A stretch of 64,000 bases of DNA from Hydrogenimonas thermophila (GCF_900115615.1 NZ_FOXB01000007.1:1-64000); one strand, 5' to 3'; numbered from the stretch's first letter, positions 1-9,053 are shown. Program-made: numbers and translations. Notes: generated by a model from the letters alone, not told the origin.

Positions 1-1
1 A

Positions 2-322
2 ACCATTGACAATCAAGAGACTACAACACACTACTATATATCAAATGAGTATAATGATGCAAAAACTTTTTTAACAAAAATTCTTTATGAATGGAGTGTT
101 GAAACAATGCACTTTTACAAAGATACTGCATTAAATGAAGATAAATGCAAAGTCAATAAAGGTGCTTTTGCATTATCTATTCTTAGAAGCTTCGTTATCA
201 ATATTTTACATTTGAATAAAGTTGAAAATATTGGTAGAAAAATTGTTGAAACAACATATGATCTTACAGAAGCTTTAACACTTATTTGTATGACAAGAAT
301 CAAGTATGGACTTATTAAATGA
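2..322 (+). CDS. ISAs1-family transposase, C-terminal part (partial)
   Basis: The reading frame is open from the window edge to a TAA at 322, so only the C-terminal ~106 residues are visible. The order H-Y-Y-I-S, then a tryptophan followed by S-V-E-T-M-H, then N-E-D and S-I-L-R-S, matches the end of ISAs1/IS1358-type DDE transposases, where HW-x-IEN-x-LHW precedes F-x-ED and a final 'IR-x-x-AxN' helix. The gene ends three bases from the 3' end of a truncated helicase on the other strand, as if the element interrupted that gene. No terminal inverted repeat or target duplication could be identified with confidence. Whether the full element is intact lies outside the window. Confidence 0.75.
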   Translation, partial: TIDNQETTTHYYISNEYNDAKTFLTKILYEWSVETMHFYKDTALNEDKCKVNKGAFALSILRSFVINILHLNKVENIGRKIVETTYDLTEALTLICMTRIKYGLIK

Positions 323-325
323 ATA

Positions 326-1630
326 TTAGGGTTGGAATGGGCTACTTATTGGTACTAATAATTTTTTCTTTATTGCTTCAACTAATGTTAAAGATACTTC
401 ATATTTTCCAAAAATATCTGCAAGACTCTTTTCATCAAGTCTTTTATCAGTAGCAGTTAATCCCAAAAGAGTATTTGGATTAAAGTGTTGAATTACTTTT
501 TGTAAAGTTGGTGCAACAGCATGATGAGCCTCATCAATAGCAATATAGTCAAAATCTGAGCTATTGAATCTTTGATAATATCTACTCATCCAAGAATATG
601 TTTGAATTAAAATTTGTGAATCTGGTTCTTCACCAATTGTTGGAATATCTATAATATCTATATTGTATCTATCTTTAAACCTTATATTAAATTTCTTAAT
701 AGTATCTATCTTTAACTGCTTTGTTGGAACAAGTAATAAAACTTTTAAATCCCTATTTTTTTCATACTGGTCTAAAATATCAGCAATTAAGATTTCTGTC
801 TTTCCTGTACCTGTTGGAAGTACAACTAAAAAATTTTTTTCTCCTTTTGCTCTCTTTGCATTTATAGCTTTTAATGAATCTTCTTGATGTTTTAAAAGAG
901 TTATTTCTCTTGAAATAGATAGTTTTTGTAGGTCTAAGAGATCTTCTTTTTTCCCTATGTATTTTTTAATTTCACTATAAAAATTTTCAGTTGATTTCAT
1001 ACCTTCTAATGACCATCTGAAAACTTTATATCCATAAGCTATAAGAGAGTTCTGTTTTTTTAGTTGAGATTTATATTTTTGTTTTCCAACAATTATAGGA
1101 TGATGATAACTTTCACCATTTTTTTCAATAGCAATATTGTAATCTTTATGTTTTACAACATAATCAATCCATCTTGTTTGACCATCAAAATCAATAATAG
1201 GAAATTCTCTTCTAATTTTTGAAAGAGATTCTCTTCCATAACATTCTATAAAAGCTTGCTCAAAATATGCTTCTGGTACACTAGGATCAATCTCCTTTAA
1301 CTCTCTATTTACTCCACTTTGTTTAATATCATCTTCATTAAAATCATTTTTTAAAATATGGGAGAAAATGGCTACAAACTCACTAAAGTCATTTTCATCA
1401 TCAATCATAAATCTAAAAAGCTTCTTATATTTATGCATAAGAAAGTTTTGCTCTTTTGTATACTCATTGTATTCAAAGTATTTTGATTTATTACAAATAT
1501 CATTATCAATGATAATTGCTGTATTGTCTATAGTATTAACAATCAAATATCCTCTTAATAAATCTTGTTTATAAACATAGAATTTACCTAAAAAATCTAA
1601 AACTTGATCTTTAAAATTTGAATAAGTCAT
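326..1630 (-). CDS. Nuclease-helicase (SF2 DEAD/DEAH), C-terminally truncated
   Basis: Visible domains are an N-terminal region of unknown fold, a possible PD-(D/E)XK/Vsr-like nuclease around residues 120-205 (E124, D156, E169-x-N171 with a YHHP stretch), and a superfamily 2 helicase core. The core shows Walker A PTGTGKT at 272-278, DEAHH at 366-370 and a TAT motif III near 392. The second RecA-like domain (motifs IV-VI) is absent: the protein ends at residue 434 with a short unrelated tail beside the transposase remnant. It is therefore probably non-functional as a helicase. The upstream methyltransferase ends 7 bases before this start, implying one operon. The role is inferred to be restriction or phage defence; the exact family is not recognised. 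Confidence 0.7.
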   Translation of the reverse strand: MTYSNFKDQVLDFLGKFYVYKQDLLRGYLIVNTIDNTAIIIDNDICNKSKYFEYNEYTKEQNFLMHKYKKLFRFMIDDENDFSEFVAIFSHILKNDFNEDDIKQSGVNRELKEIDPSVPEAYFEQAFIECYGRESLSKIRREFPIIDFDGQTRWIDYVVKHKDYNIAIEKNGESYHHPIIVGKQKYKSQLKKQNSLIAYGYKVFRWSLEGMKSTENFYSEIKKYIGKKEDLLDLQKLSISREITLLKHQEDSLKAINAKRAKGEKNFLVVLPTGTGKTEILIADILDQYEKNRDLKVLLLVPTKQLKIDTIKKFNIRFKDRYNIDIIDIPTIGEEPDSQILIQTYSWMSRYYQRFNSSDFDYIAIDEAHHAVAPTLQKVIQHFNPNTLLGLTATDKRLDEKSLADIFGKYEVSLTLVEAIKKKLLVPISSPFQP

Positions 1631-1637
1631 TACTGTT

Positions 1638-2243
1638 CTACTTACTCATTACTAAAGTTAACCACTCTATACCACTTCTATTTAGACCATCATTGTTTGT
1701 TTGTATATTTTCTATTTTAAATCCTGCTTCTTCACAAAGTTCAATCCACTTATTTTGTGGTAAAACTAAAAAAAATCTTCCTTTATCATCAAAGCCGTTT
1801 TTATCAATATCATCTCTAAAAAGAGAAACAGATATTAAAAACTTTCCATCAATGTTAAGTAAGTTAAAAATTTTTAAAAGAGTTAGTTTTAAATCTTCAA
1901 AAGATAGATGCATTAATGTAGCTATCGAATAAATACCATCAAATTTTGTTTTAAATTCTAACTCATGAGGTAAAACTTTAGTATATAGAAAGTTACTAAT
2001 CTCTGGATGTGTTTTTTTTGCTTCTGTTATCATATTTTCAGAACCATCAATTGCAATAACATCAAATCCATTTTTAAACATAAAAGAAGCATCTCTACCA
2101 GATCCACAACCTATTTCTAACAATTTATTCTTTTCCCTAAAAGTCTGCAAAAGTAAGCTTTGAACACTTGATACATTTGCTGACTCATATCTATTTACTA
2201 ATATTTTTGAATTATTTTTATAGTAGTTTAATGTGGTATTCAT
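1638..2243 (-). CDS. Class I SAM-dependent methyltransferase
   Basis: A 201-residue Rossmann-fold methyltransferase. Motif I (LLEIGCGSGRD) is at 41-51 and the acidic residue binding the ribose is in IAIDGSE near 66. The remainder resembles small-molecule or UbiE/Tam-like methyltransferases, so the substrate cannot be named. It lies immediately upstream of the nuclease-helicase in the same direction. Methyltransferase plus DEAD/DEAH helicase pairs occur in defence islands, but no target-recognition domain is visible, so a DNA substrate is not shown. It starts at ATG 2243 after an AT-rich leader with no obvious strong ribosome binding site. It is full length for its family and appears intact even though its partner is truncated. 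Confidence 0.75.
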   Translation of the reverse strand: MNTTLNYYKNNSKILVNRYESANVSSVQSLLLQTFREKNKLLEIGCGSGRDASFMFKNGFDVIAIDGSENMITEAKKTHPEISNFLYTKVLPHELEFKTKFDGIYSIATLMHLSFEDLKLTLLKIFNLLNIDGKFLISVSLFRDDIDKNGFDDKGRFFLVLPQNKWIELCEEAGFKIENIQTNNDGLNRSGIEWLTLVMSK

Positions 2244-2422
2244 ACTTTAACTGCTTTAAAAAAGTTATGTAGTAAATTATAACATATGATTTTTTACATA
2301 AGCTGTATCAATTTGTTAAATAGGATGTTACAAATATCTGAAAATTGTCATCTATTAAATCTACTGTTTAATTACATTACACTTTTATTTACGTCTAACT
2401 TATAATTTTGTTTACTAAAAAG

Positions 2423-2472
2423 TAATGTCTCTATTTTTATCATTACTTTTAGCATTAAAAATAGAGACATTA
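2423..2472 (-). terminator. Rho-independent terminator after trpC, with alternative pairing
   Basis: Perfect 17-base arms lie at 2423-2439 and 2456-2472. Read leftward (the trpC direction) the stem is followed by ACTTTTTAG, a short U tract, which fits an intrinsic terminator. The loop also contains CATTACTTTT (2441-2450), complementary to AAAAGTAATG (2418-2427), which would compete with the main stem. The rest of the 269-base gap (2244-2512) shows nothing else recognisable. Confidence 0.65.
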
Positions 2473-2512
2473 AACTTTAAATCTTTTGTAGTAACTATCA
2501 AACTAAAATTAC

Positions 2513-3301
2513 TTACTGCTTGCCCTTAAGCTTCTTAAGAGCCCCAGAAATGTCATCTTGGCGCATAAAGTGTTCGCCTACCAAAAATGCATCTGCACCT
2601 ACTTCGTGTAAATGTTTAACCTGTTCGTGATCGTAAATACCGCTTTCTGCAACAATTATCTTACTGTTTGGAATAAGCGGTATCAACTTTTCGCTTAAGT
2701 TCATATCCATTTCAAATGTTTCAAGGTTTCGGTGGTTGATGCCTATGATGTTTGCACCTGCAAATATGGCTTTAATAAGATCTTTTTTATCATGAATCTC
2801 AACAAGTGCTTCCATTCCCAAGTGCCATGTATATTCTAGTAGTTCTTTGAGCTGTTTGCGAGTTAGTGCTTTGGCAATGAGCAATACAAAGTCAGCGCCA
2901 TAAACAAGAGCTTCAACAAGCTGGTACTTATCTATAATGAAATCTTTACGAAGTAGCGGCATTGGTACATAGCGTCTTATTTGTGTCAAATACTCAATAT
3001 CACCTTTAAAATAGTGAGGCTCAGTTAAAATAGAAAGTGCATCTGCTCCACCCTCTTCATACTCTTTTGCAATCATAAGAGGGTCAAAATCTTCACGAAT
3101 AACACCTTTTGAAGGGCTTGCTTTTTTAACCTCTGCAATGATTCTGTAAGGGTTCTCTTCTGTTGACTTTAAAACTTTATGAACATCTCTTGGCGGGAAA
3201 GGGTTGTATGCCAAAGAGCGTCCAAGCCACTCTAACGGATACTCTTTTTTCTTTCGCTCAAGATCAATCTTTGTACGGGCAATTATCTCATCTAAAATCA
3301 C
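2513..3301 (-). CDS. trpC: Indole-3-glycerol phosphate synthase
   Basis: TrpC is a TIM-barrel enzyme that closes the indole ring from CdRP in tryptophan synthesis (cytosolic). The 262 residues are the normal length. Diagnostic stretches are [11 protein letters not shown] at 56-66 (catalytic lysine), LLRKDF at 116-121, the IGINHRNL strand and the C-terminal VAESGI and GEHFMR phosphate-binding loops. The start is GTG, overlapping the stop of the TPR lipoprotein gene by four bases (GTGA), so the two are translationally coupled. No other trp gene is nearby. It is the last gene of a leftward operon and is followed by the 2423-2472 hairpin. Confidence 0.95.
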   Translation of the reverse strand: MILDEIIARTKIDLERKKKEYPLEWLGRSLAYNPFPPRDVHKVLKSTEENPYRIIAEVKKASPSKGVIREDFDPLMIAKEYEEGGADALSILTEPHYFKGDIEYLTQIRRYVPMPLLRKDFIIDKYQLVEALVYGADFVLLIAKALTRKQLKELLEYTWHLGMEALVEIHDKKDLIKAIFAGANIIGINHRNLETFEMDMNLSEKLIPLIPNSKIIVAESGIYDHEQVKHLHEVGADAFLVGEHFMRQDDISGALKKLKGKQ

Positions 3302-4602
3302 TTCTTTTTACTCCTACACTCTTGAATTTTTTTCATATGGTTTTTAATCTCTTCATCTTCCATTCCAAGCTTTTCTACAACTTTTTTCATTAGCTTGTAA
3401 GCTTCATCACATTGATCAAGTTTATAATAACCCCAAGCTAATGAGTCAATATAAAAGGCTGAGTCAGGTTCAGCTTTCAAGGCTTTTTTAACCAGTTTTA
3501 TGCCGCGATTTATGTCAATATCATTGTCAATCAACAAATAACCTAGATAATTATAATAGAGTGGATCATCTAATCCTTGTTCAATAGCGCGATTTAATTT
3601 ATCTACTACACTATTTAAAAGTTTTTTATCATTTTTCTTTTCAGCTGCCTCGAAAAGCAAAATTCCATATTCAGCAAGCCATATAGGATCTAAACTATTA
3701 TCATAAATCTGTTTTGCTAATTTAGCTGCTTTTTTAAATTGACGTATCTGTTTTAAAATAGCTAAAAGAAGACGATTATCCGTTTTAGAAGATTCAAGCA
3801 ATTCTATAGCTTGATCATACTTTTTCTCATATGCGTAAATTTCTGCAGCTTTTTGTGCGTACTCACTCTTTTTAGTAGTTTTATAAAGATTGGCATATAT
3901 TTTTGCCATATTGTTTAAATCACTGCGTTGACGGTAAATCTCTGCCAAAAATGTGCATATTTTCTCAGAACAGCCAATGAACTGTGTATGTGAGCGTAGC
4001 ATTTGAATAGTTTTATTAACATCTTTTAGTTTATGAAATGTTATTGATGCAATTTTGATCAAAGATTGATCATCGTGATGTTTGCTATAGTATTGGTTAT
4101 AAAGGTCTATAGCTTCTTGGTATTTTTGCATTACTAAATAGATTGATGCTACAAGATCAATATTTTCCATACTCTCTGGATCTATTTTTAAAGCTTTTTT
4201 TGCACTTTCAAGTGCTTTATCAACATAATTTAGTTTTAACTCTGCTAGTGTAAGTAGTCTATATAGTGTAACATTGTTGGAGTGATGTTTTAAAAACGAA
4301 ACAATCTCTTTTTGTGCGCTTTCATAACCACCTAAAGAGATTAAAAGCTTTAGTGACTCTATTTTATACTCAATTTTTTTAGTCTCTTTGTAGAGTTTAT
4401 CAAAGAGTGCATATGCTTTAATGTAATCACCATGCTCTTTATAGTAAAGTGCATGCATTATATAACCAAGCTCATTTTCAAACTTCTCTATTTTACTGTC
4501 TACATCTATTTCTGATCTGTTTTGAATATTGCTTTTATCTGCACATCCACCAACAAGCAGAAGTGTTATTAAACTAACTATAAAGAGATTATTCCTGGAC
4601 AT
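3298..4602 (-). CDS. TPR-repeat lipoprotein
   Basis: A 434-residue protein with a short N-terminal hydrophobic segment ending in LVGGC; Cys20 is the predicted lipidation site, so it is likely anchored in the outer or inner membrane facing the periplasm. The body is a chain of degenerate tetratricopeptide repeats (alternating A/L/Y-rich helices with recurring 'ALKxDP' and 'YYNYLGYLL' signatures), typical of scaffolds in envelope assembly. It overlaps the upstream Cys-cluster gene by 25 bases and trpC by 4, inside one operon. Function unknown; TPR lipoproteins of this size are common in Campylobacterota. Confidence 0.8.
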   Translation of the reverse strand: MSRNNLFIVSLITLLLVGGCADKSNIQNRSEIDVDSKIEKFENELGYIMHALYYKEHGDYIKAYALFDKLYKETKKIEYKIESLKLLISLGGYESAQKEIVSFLKHHSNNVTLYRLLTLAELKLNYVDKALESAKKALKIDPESMENIDLVASIYLVMQKYQEAIDLYNQYYSKHHDDQSLIKIASITFHKLKDVNKTIQMLRSHTQFIGCSEKICTFLAEIYRQRSDLNNMAKIYANLYKTTKKSEYAQKAAEIYAYEKKYDQAIELLESSKTDNRLLLAILKQIRQFKKAAKLAKQIYDNSLDPIWLAEYGILLFEAAEKKNDKKLLNSVVDKLNRAIEQGLDDPLYYNYLGYLLIDNDIDINRGIKLVKKALKAEPDSAFYIDSLAWGYYKLDQCDEAYKLMKKVVEKLGMEDEEIKNHMKKIQECRSKKK

Positions 4603-4961
4603 TCTGCTTTTAATTCCTCTTCATTATCTTTAAAATATTCCCAAAATGGAAATGTTCGGCACTGAATTGGCCTAACTGGATATATTGCACATCTCTTTTT
4701 TTCACGGTCAAAAAAGATGCAATCATACTCACCTTCAACTACTACTTTCTCTTTGATACTAAAACGATACCCTACTTTTTCCAAGTACTGCTTAATGAAA
4801 CTCTCTTCATCAATATTTAAAAAAGCAGCCATTTCAGGAATTTTTTGAACTGAAACCCATATGTGACCGCTTTCACCTATGCAACAGTTACCTTCACAGG
4901 TTTCACAAGCTTTTGGATCAAATGCGAAATTATATCCATCTTTTTTTATGATATCTGACAT
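4578..4961 (-). CDS. YkgJ/UPF0153-type Cys-cluster protein
   Basis: A 127-residue protein with the YkgJ-family cysteine pattern: C19, C22, C26-C27, then a cysteine in the YDCIFFD strand, one in KKRCAIYPVRP and one in QCRTFPFW, plus a late Cys near the end. The family is thought to bind iron or zinc; its biochemical role is not established. The RP-x-QCR-x-FPF motif is intact, so the protein is probably functional. It overlaps the methyltransferase gene upstream by 16 bases and the TPR lipoprotein downstream by 25, so translation of all three is likely coupled. Confidence 0.85.
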   Translation of the reverse strand: MSDIIKKDGYNFAFDPKACETCEGNCCIGESGHIWVSVQKIPEMAAFLNIDEESFIKQYLEKVGYRFSIKEKVVVEGEYDCIFFDREKKRCAIYPVRPIQCRTFPFWEYFKDNEEELKAECPGIISL

Positions 4962-5641
4962 TTTATCGTATGTGTCCTTGCTTTTTTAAATATCTCTTGT
5001 GCTTCTGTGCTGTATTTATCCCCTTCGAAAACTATAAAAGGTGGTAAAACTTTGAGTCTTGCTTTAGAATTTTTCCTTGCGTGTATCATTACAAGCTTTG
5101 CCGCACGGTCTGTCTTTGGATGAACCATACGCAACTCTTCAGCTCTTAGTGCTACTTTATTTAAACTTTCTAAAAGCTGTGGTAGTTGTGATGCATCATA
5201 ACAAAAAATGAAATGTCCTCTAGAACTAAGAAGAGATGCAACTTTTTTAAAAAAAGGCTCTATTGGCAAATGGGTATTGTACCTGCATGCGTTTATATGG
5301 CTATTTTGACTTTGAATCACATCAGGATGATAAAAAGGAGGGTTTGAGACTATAAAATCAAAAGGCTTAGTAGCATTAAATTCAAGGAAATCACTCTTTA
5401 TAAGCTCTGCATCAATTTTGTTGACTTTTATATTTCTTTGTGCAAGTTTGGCCATAACATCTTGCTTCTCAACCATAGTAAGATCTATATTAAAATCCCT
5501 CGCAAGCAGTAAGCCAATTACACCTACGCCGCATCCAACATCTAAAAGCCTCCCTTTAGGAGAGTAGGATGATATAAAATCGTAAAGAAACATAGAGTCA
5601 CTGTTAAAACAGTAGCCTTTCTGAGGTTGATAAAAAAGCAC
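4946..5641 (-). CDS. TrmN6/YfiC-like N6-adenine methyltransferase
   Basis: A 231-residue SAM methyltransferase with motif I LLDVGCGVG at 32-40 and motif IV NPPF at 100-103, the signature of enzymes that methylate exocyclic amines of adenine or glutamine. The N-terminal YQP-x-x-GY-x-F-x-x-D pattern matches tRNA1(Val) adenine-37 methyltransferases (TrmN6/YfiC), the likely role. The start is GTG at 5641, preceded by a weak GGGTG. It is the first gene of the leftward operon ending in trpC and diverges from kdsB across a 47-base gap that must hold both promoters. Confidence 0.8.
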   Translation of the reverse strand: MLFYQPQKGYCFNSDSMFLYDFISSYSPKGRLLDVGCGVGVIGLLLARDFNIDLTMVEKQDVMAKLAQRNIKVNKIDAELIKSDFLEFNATKPFDFIVSNPPFYHPDVIQSQNSHINACRYNTHLPIEPFFKKVASLLSSRGHFIFCYDASQLPQLLESLNKVALRAEELRMVHPKTDRAAKLVMIHARKNSKARLKVLPPFIVFEGDKYSTEAQEIFKKARTHTIKCQIS

Positions 5642-5653
5642 ATTACACCCAAA

Positions 5654-5677
5654 TTTTTGATAGAATTATATCAAAAA
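5654..5677. promoter_or_regulatory. Inverted repeat with overlapping divergent -10 elements
   Basis: TTTTTGATA (5654-5662) and TATCAAAAA (5669-5677) are perfect 9-base arms around a 6-base centre. On the minus strand the centre reads TATAAT (5670 to 5665), a consensus -10 for the leftward methyltransferase operon. On the plus strand TAGAAT (5661-5666) is a plausible -10 for kdsB. The two genes would compete for overlapping promoters; the symmetry may reflect this or an operator. Confidence 0.45.
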
Positions 5678-5688
5678 AGGTTCAATAG

Positions 5689-6402
5689 ATGATCATAATT
5701 CCGGCAAGATTGGGTTCTACCCGTTTTCCCAAAAAAGTATTGGCAGATATTGGCGGGACTCCTATGGTTGTAGCTACTGCAAATGCAGTTAAAAGTGTAG
5801 ATGATGTAGCTGTAGCAACAGATTCTAAAGAGGTAATGGATATTTGTAAATCAAACAACATAAAAGCTGTTATGACCAGCAGTGAACACAAAAGCGGAAC
5901 TGACCGCATAAATGAAGCAGCTGCACGACTTGGTTTAGATGATAATGAGATAATTATAAATGTACAGGCAGATGAACCATTTATTGAACCAGAAGTTGTT
6001 GAAAAATTAAAACAACTGGTTGAATCAACTTGCAATAACAACCGCATAATGATATGCTCTGCATACAAAGCTATCTCAAAAGAGGATGCCAAAGATCCAA
6101 ATATTGTAAAAGTTATAACAGATGAGAGCGGTTTTGCCATATATTTTTCTAGAAGTATGATTCCTTATGATAGAGACGGAGGATTTGACAGCTACAAAGG
6201 GCATCTTGGACTTTATGGATTTACAAGAAGAATGCTTGAAAATTTTTGCAACCTTCCACACGCACCGCTGGAGCACATTGAAAAGCTTGAACAGTTACGT
6301 GCACTCTCACACGGGTATGCTATAGCTATGACAGAGGTTAAAACAGAGAGTTTTGGCATTGATACGCCAGAAGATTTACAGAGGGCTATTGCCTGTTTAT
6401 AA
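5689..6402 (+). CDS. kdsB: 3-deoxy-manno-octulosonate cytidylyltransferase (CMP-Kdo synthetase)
   Basis: KdsB activates Kdo with CTP for lipopolysaccharide inner-core synthesis, which marks the host as Gram-negative. The 237 residues hold the nucleotidyltransferase start IIPARLGSTRFPKK, the INVQADEPFI strand with the metal-binding aspartate, and the late HIEKLEQLR segment conserved in KdsB. The length is normal. The start at ATG 5689 follows AAAAAGG. It converges with the OppC-like permease gene, stop to stop, with 6 bases between. It is monocistronic as far as can be seen. Confidence 0.95.
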   Translation: MIIIPARLGSTRFPKKVLADIGGTPMVVATANAVKSVDDVAVATDSKEVMDICKSNNIKAVMTSSEHKSGTDRINEAAARLGLDDNEIIINVQADEPFIEPEVVEKLKQLVESTCNNNRIMICSAYKAISKEDAKDPNIVKVITDESGFAIYFSRSMIPYDRDGGFDSYKGHLGLYGFTRRMLENFCNLPHAPLEHIEKLEQLRALSHGYAIAMTEVKTESFGIDTPEDLQRAIACL

Positions 6403-6408
6403 CAGGAA

Positions 6409-7212
6409 TCAGCTCAATACCTCTTTTCTGTTTGTCCTGCTCTGCAGATAGTCTGAAATCTGCATTAGTGAAAATGTAACAAGAAAGATCATAAGTCCTG
6501 GGAAAAAACTGATCCACCAGGCAATCTCCATAACCTCTTTACCTTCGCTAATAAGGCTACCCCAGCTCATTTGTGGTGGTGTAATTCCAAGTCCTAAAAA
6601 GCTAAGTGCACTCTCACTTAAAATTGCACCGCCTACTCCAAAGGTGAAGCTTACAAAAAATATTGGTGCCAGTAGAGGAGCAAAATATTTTAGAATAATT
6701 TTTAGAGGGTTAACATTGGCAATTTTAAGGATTTTAATAAAAGGCTTTTCACTTATAGAAAAACTTTCAGCACGGATCATTCTTGCCATTGTCATCCAAC
6801 CTGTTACTGAAATAACAAAAATCAAAACCCAAACTGATGCTTCAACATAACTAACAAGAGCCAACAAAAGAAAAAATGTAGGAAAAGTTAAAAATAGGTC
6901 AACAAGAATGACAAAACCTTTATCGACTTTTCCTTTAAAAAATCCAGCTGTAATGCCAATAATTAAACCAAGCATAGATGCTATCAAAGCACTTCCTACA
7001 CCAATAATTAAAGATACCCTACCGCCATACATTAAACGGGCAAAAAGGTCTCGTCCCAAACGGTCTGTACCAAAAGGGTGTTCTAATGTTGGCGGCAGCA
7101 AAAGTGCGTCTGGATTTAAGTCATATGGATTTACATTATAAATATAAGGTCCTAAAAAAGAGAATAAAAAAATAGATATTAAAATACCTATACTAATACA
7201 AGGACATCTCAT
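6409..7212 (-). CDS. OppC/DppC-type ABC transporter permease (solitary)
   Basis: A 267-residue inner-membrane permease of the peptide/nickel class. It has an N-terminal transmembrane helix followed by the family signature HPFGTDRLGRDLFARLMYG near residues 45-65, further membrane helices, and an EAA-type loop around EKPFIKILKIANVNPLKI that docks an ATPase. It starts 3 bases after the flgK stop, so it is probably read from the flagellar operon. No matching ATPase, second permease or binding protein is encoded nearby, so its partners must be elsewhere. Substrate (oligopeptide, dipeptide or metal) cannot be told from the permease alone. Confidence 0.85.
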   Translation of the reverse strand: MRCPCISIGILISIFLFSFLGPYIYNVNPYDLNPDALLLPPTLEHPFGTDRLGRDLFARLMYGGRVSLIIGVGSALIASMLGLIIGITAGFFKGKVDKGFVILVDLFLTFPTFFLLLALVSYVEASVWVLIFVISVTGWMTMARMIRAESFSISEKPFIKILKIANVNPLKIILKYFAPLLAPIFFVSFTFGVGGAILSESALSFLGLGITPPQMSWGSLISEGKEVMEIAWWISFFPGLMIFLVTFSLMQISDYLQSRTNRKEVLS

Positions 7213-7215
7213 TGA

Positions 7216-9051
7216 CTACTGTTTCATTCCAAGAAGTGTCTGAATCATCTGATCAATAGTTGTAATGACTTTTGCACTTGCCTGATATCCGGTTTGATAC
7301 TTCATAAGATTGGTCATCTCTTCATCTATATCGACTTTGCTTATGCTGTCGAACTCATCTACTACACTGTTTAAAAGCGCTTTGGATGTCTCATTCATTG
7401 TATGAGCTGATGCAGTAACATCAGCAACTCCAGTGACACTCATTCTAAAAAAACCGCCTAATGTATCAGTTGAATATGGTTTATCTGTTCCATTTATATA
7501 AAAATCTACTTTTTTATACTGCAATTCAACCATACTGTTTGCTAGAGTATTATCTCCAGCAACTGGTGCACTATTTCCAGAAATTTTTGTCGGGTCTTTA
7601 TCAAGAGATGATTCTAATGATATATTTGTAGCATCATCTCCATCTAAAAATCGTTCTAATCCCAATGCACCTGCAAATAGTGTAGGATTGTCAGGGTCTT
7701 TCTCTTCAATGGCAAATGTATATCCTGAGTTTGCTTTATCTGTATTCATACTTATTTGAAAAATATTTGAAGCACTTGCTGATAAATAATCATCAATATC
7801 ATTTGTACCAAGATTGTCTGCATTATCATCCTGCTCAACAGAAAATTGTGCAGCAATATCTTCAAATGTCATATCTTTAGTTAGCGTTATCTCTCTTTTT
7901 GCAACCTCATTGCCATCTATATCATAAACTTTAACATAAAATGATCCTTCATTAATAGGAAGATCTGAATTAGATAATGTATTTTGTGGATCAATTTGCG
8001 TACTGCCGTCCATTTGAGTTGTAGCGTGGGATGCATATAAGTTATTTGTATTTACTATCAAACTATTTGCGAAACTATCTAATTCATCAATGATATTTTG
8101 AATATCTCCATTTGTAAATTTACCTAAATTTTGATCATAATCACTTCCTCGTAAAGAGAGAATTGCTCCAACTTCACCAGTTTTAATATAGTTTGTAATA
8201 TCAAACTTCTCACCATCTTGTCTTTCATAATACAAACTACTGTATTGACTACCTTCAGCTGTTTTATCTAAAATAATAGGATGATATGTAGCTCCATCAA
8301 CAAATGAAGCACCACCTATATTTAGATTATAATCACTTCCTGACTCTCTTAAGTTAGAATCTACAGTAGTATTAGAGCTTAATTCTCCTTTTGAAACAGA
8401 AACATCAATTAACTTACTTAATGTTAACTCTAATTTATCTCTTTGATCTCGAAGATCATTAGCGTTATTTCCACCTGCTTCATTTGCATTTATACGGGCA
8501 TTTAACTCTGCAATATCTTTACCTATTCTATTTATTTCATCTATATTGGTTTTTAATCTATCATCTAGTGACTTCTGAAGTTCATCAAGTTTATCACGAG
8601 TTTCACGTATTGTAGAGGTAAATATCCTTGTCTGCTCTGCTAGGTTTATTTTAAGTGAGCTATCATCACTATTTTTTGCAAAATCATTCCAAGCATTAAA
8701 ATAATCTTGCATTCCATTATAGATACCATTTTTATCTATCTCTGGAAAATATGATGATACCTGATCTAGAACATCTTGACGCAGTTGATTATATTCACTT
8801 GATGCAGAAGAGTCTTTAAGCCGTTTATATACAAACTCATCATGGATTCGAACTATCTGTGTAACTTTTGCACCAAGACCTACATCACCCGGAACAGTGT
8901 TTAGTGGGGTGCGTGGATCAATTGAGACACGCTGACGAGTATAGTATGGGTTCTCAGCATTTGCAATATTGTGCCCTACTGTATCTATTGCTACTTGAGA
9001 AGTTTTTAATCCACTGTACCCTATGTGTAATGCATTGAATATTGAAGACAT
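7216..9051 (-). CDS. flgK: Flagellar hook-associated protein 1 (hook-filament junction)
   Basis: FlgK forms the first junction ring between hook and filament outside the cell. The N-terminus has the rod/hook/HAP motif (SSIFNALHIGYSGLKTSQ, then GHNIANAENPYYTRQRV) and the C-terminus the matching coiled-coil end MKYQTGYQASAKVITT, with a variable surface domain between. The 611 residues are typical of this phylum. It lies 2 bases downstream of flgN, whose product is expected to be its export chaperone. Last flagellar gene of the operon. Confidence 0.95.
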   Translation of the reverse strand: MSSIFNALHIGYSGLKTSQVAIDTVGHNIANAENPYYTRQRVSIDPRTPLNTVPGDVGLGAKVTQIVRIHDEFVYKRLKDSSASSEYNQLRQDVLDQVSSYFPEIDKNGIYNGMQDYFNAWNDFAKNSDDSSLKINLAEQTRIFTSTIRETRDKLDELQKSLDDRLKTNIDEINRIGKDIAELNARINANEAGGNNANDLRDQRDKLELTLSKLIDVSVSKGELSSNTTVDSNLRESGSDYNLNIGGASFVDGATYHPIILDKTAEGSQYSSLYYERQDGEKFDITNYIKTGEVGAILSLRGSDYDQNLGKFTNGDIQNIIDELDSFANSLIVNTNNLYASHATTQMDGSTQIDPQNTLSNSDLPINEGSFYVKVYDIDGNEVAKREITLTKDMTFEDIAAQFSVEQDDNADNLGTNDIDDYLSASASNIFQISMNTDKANSGYTFAIEEKDPDNPTLFAGALGLERFLDGDDATNISLESSLDKDPTKISGNSAPVAGDNTLANSMVELQYKKVDFYINGTDKPYSTDTLGGFFRMSVTGVADVTASAHTMNETSKALLNSVVDEFDSISKVDIDEEMTNLMKYQTGYQASAKVITTIDQMIQTLLGMKQ

Positions 9052-9053
9052 TT

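Noticed and set aside
323-345. Right terminal inverted repeat of the ISAs1-type element
   Set aside because: TTAGGGTTGG is visible but is not in the expected orientation for a right end, and the left end is outside the window.
5682-6140. Long open frame on the minus strand opposite kdsB
   Set aside because: It lies wholly within a well-identified gene, has low-complexity Ser/Thr/Ile-rich content and no ribosome binding site.
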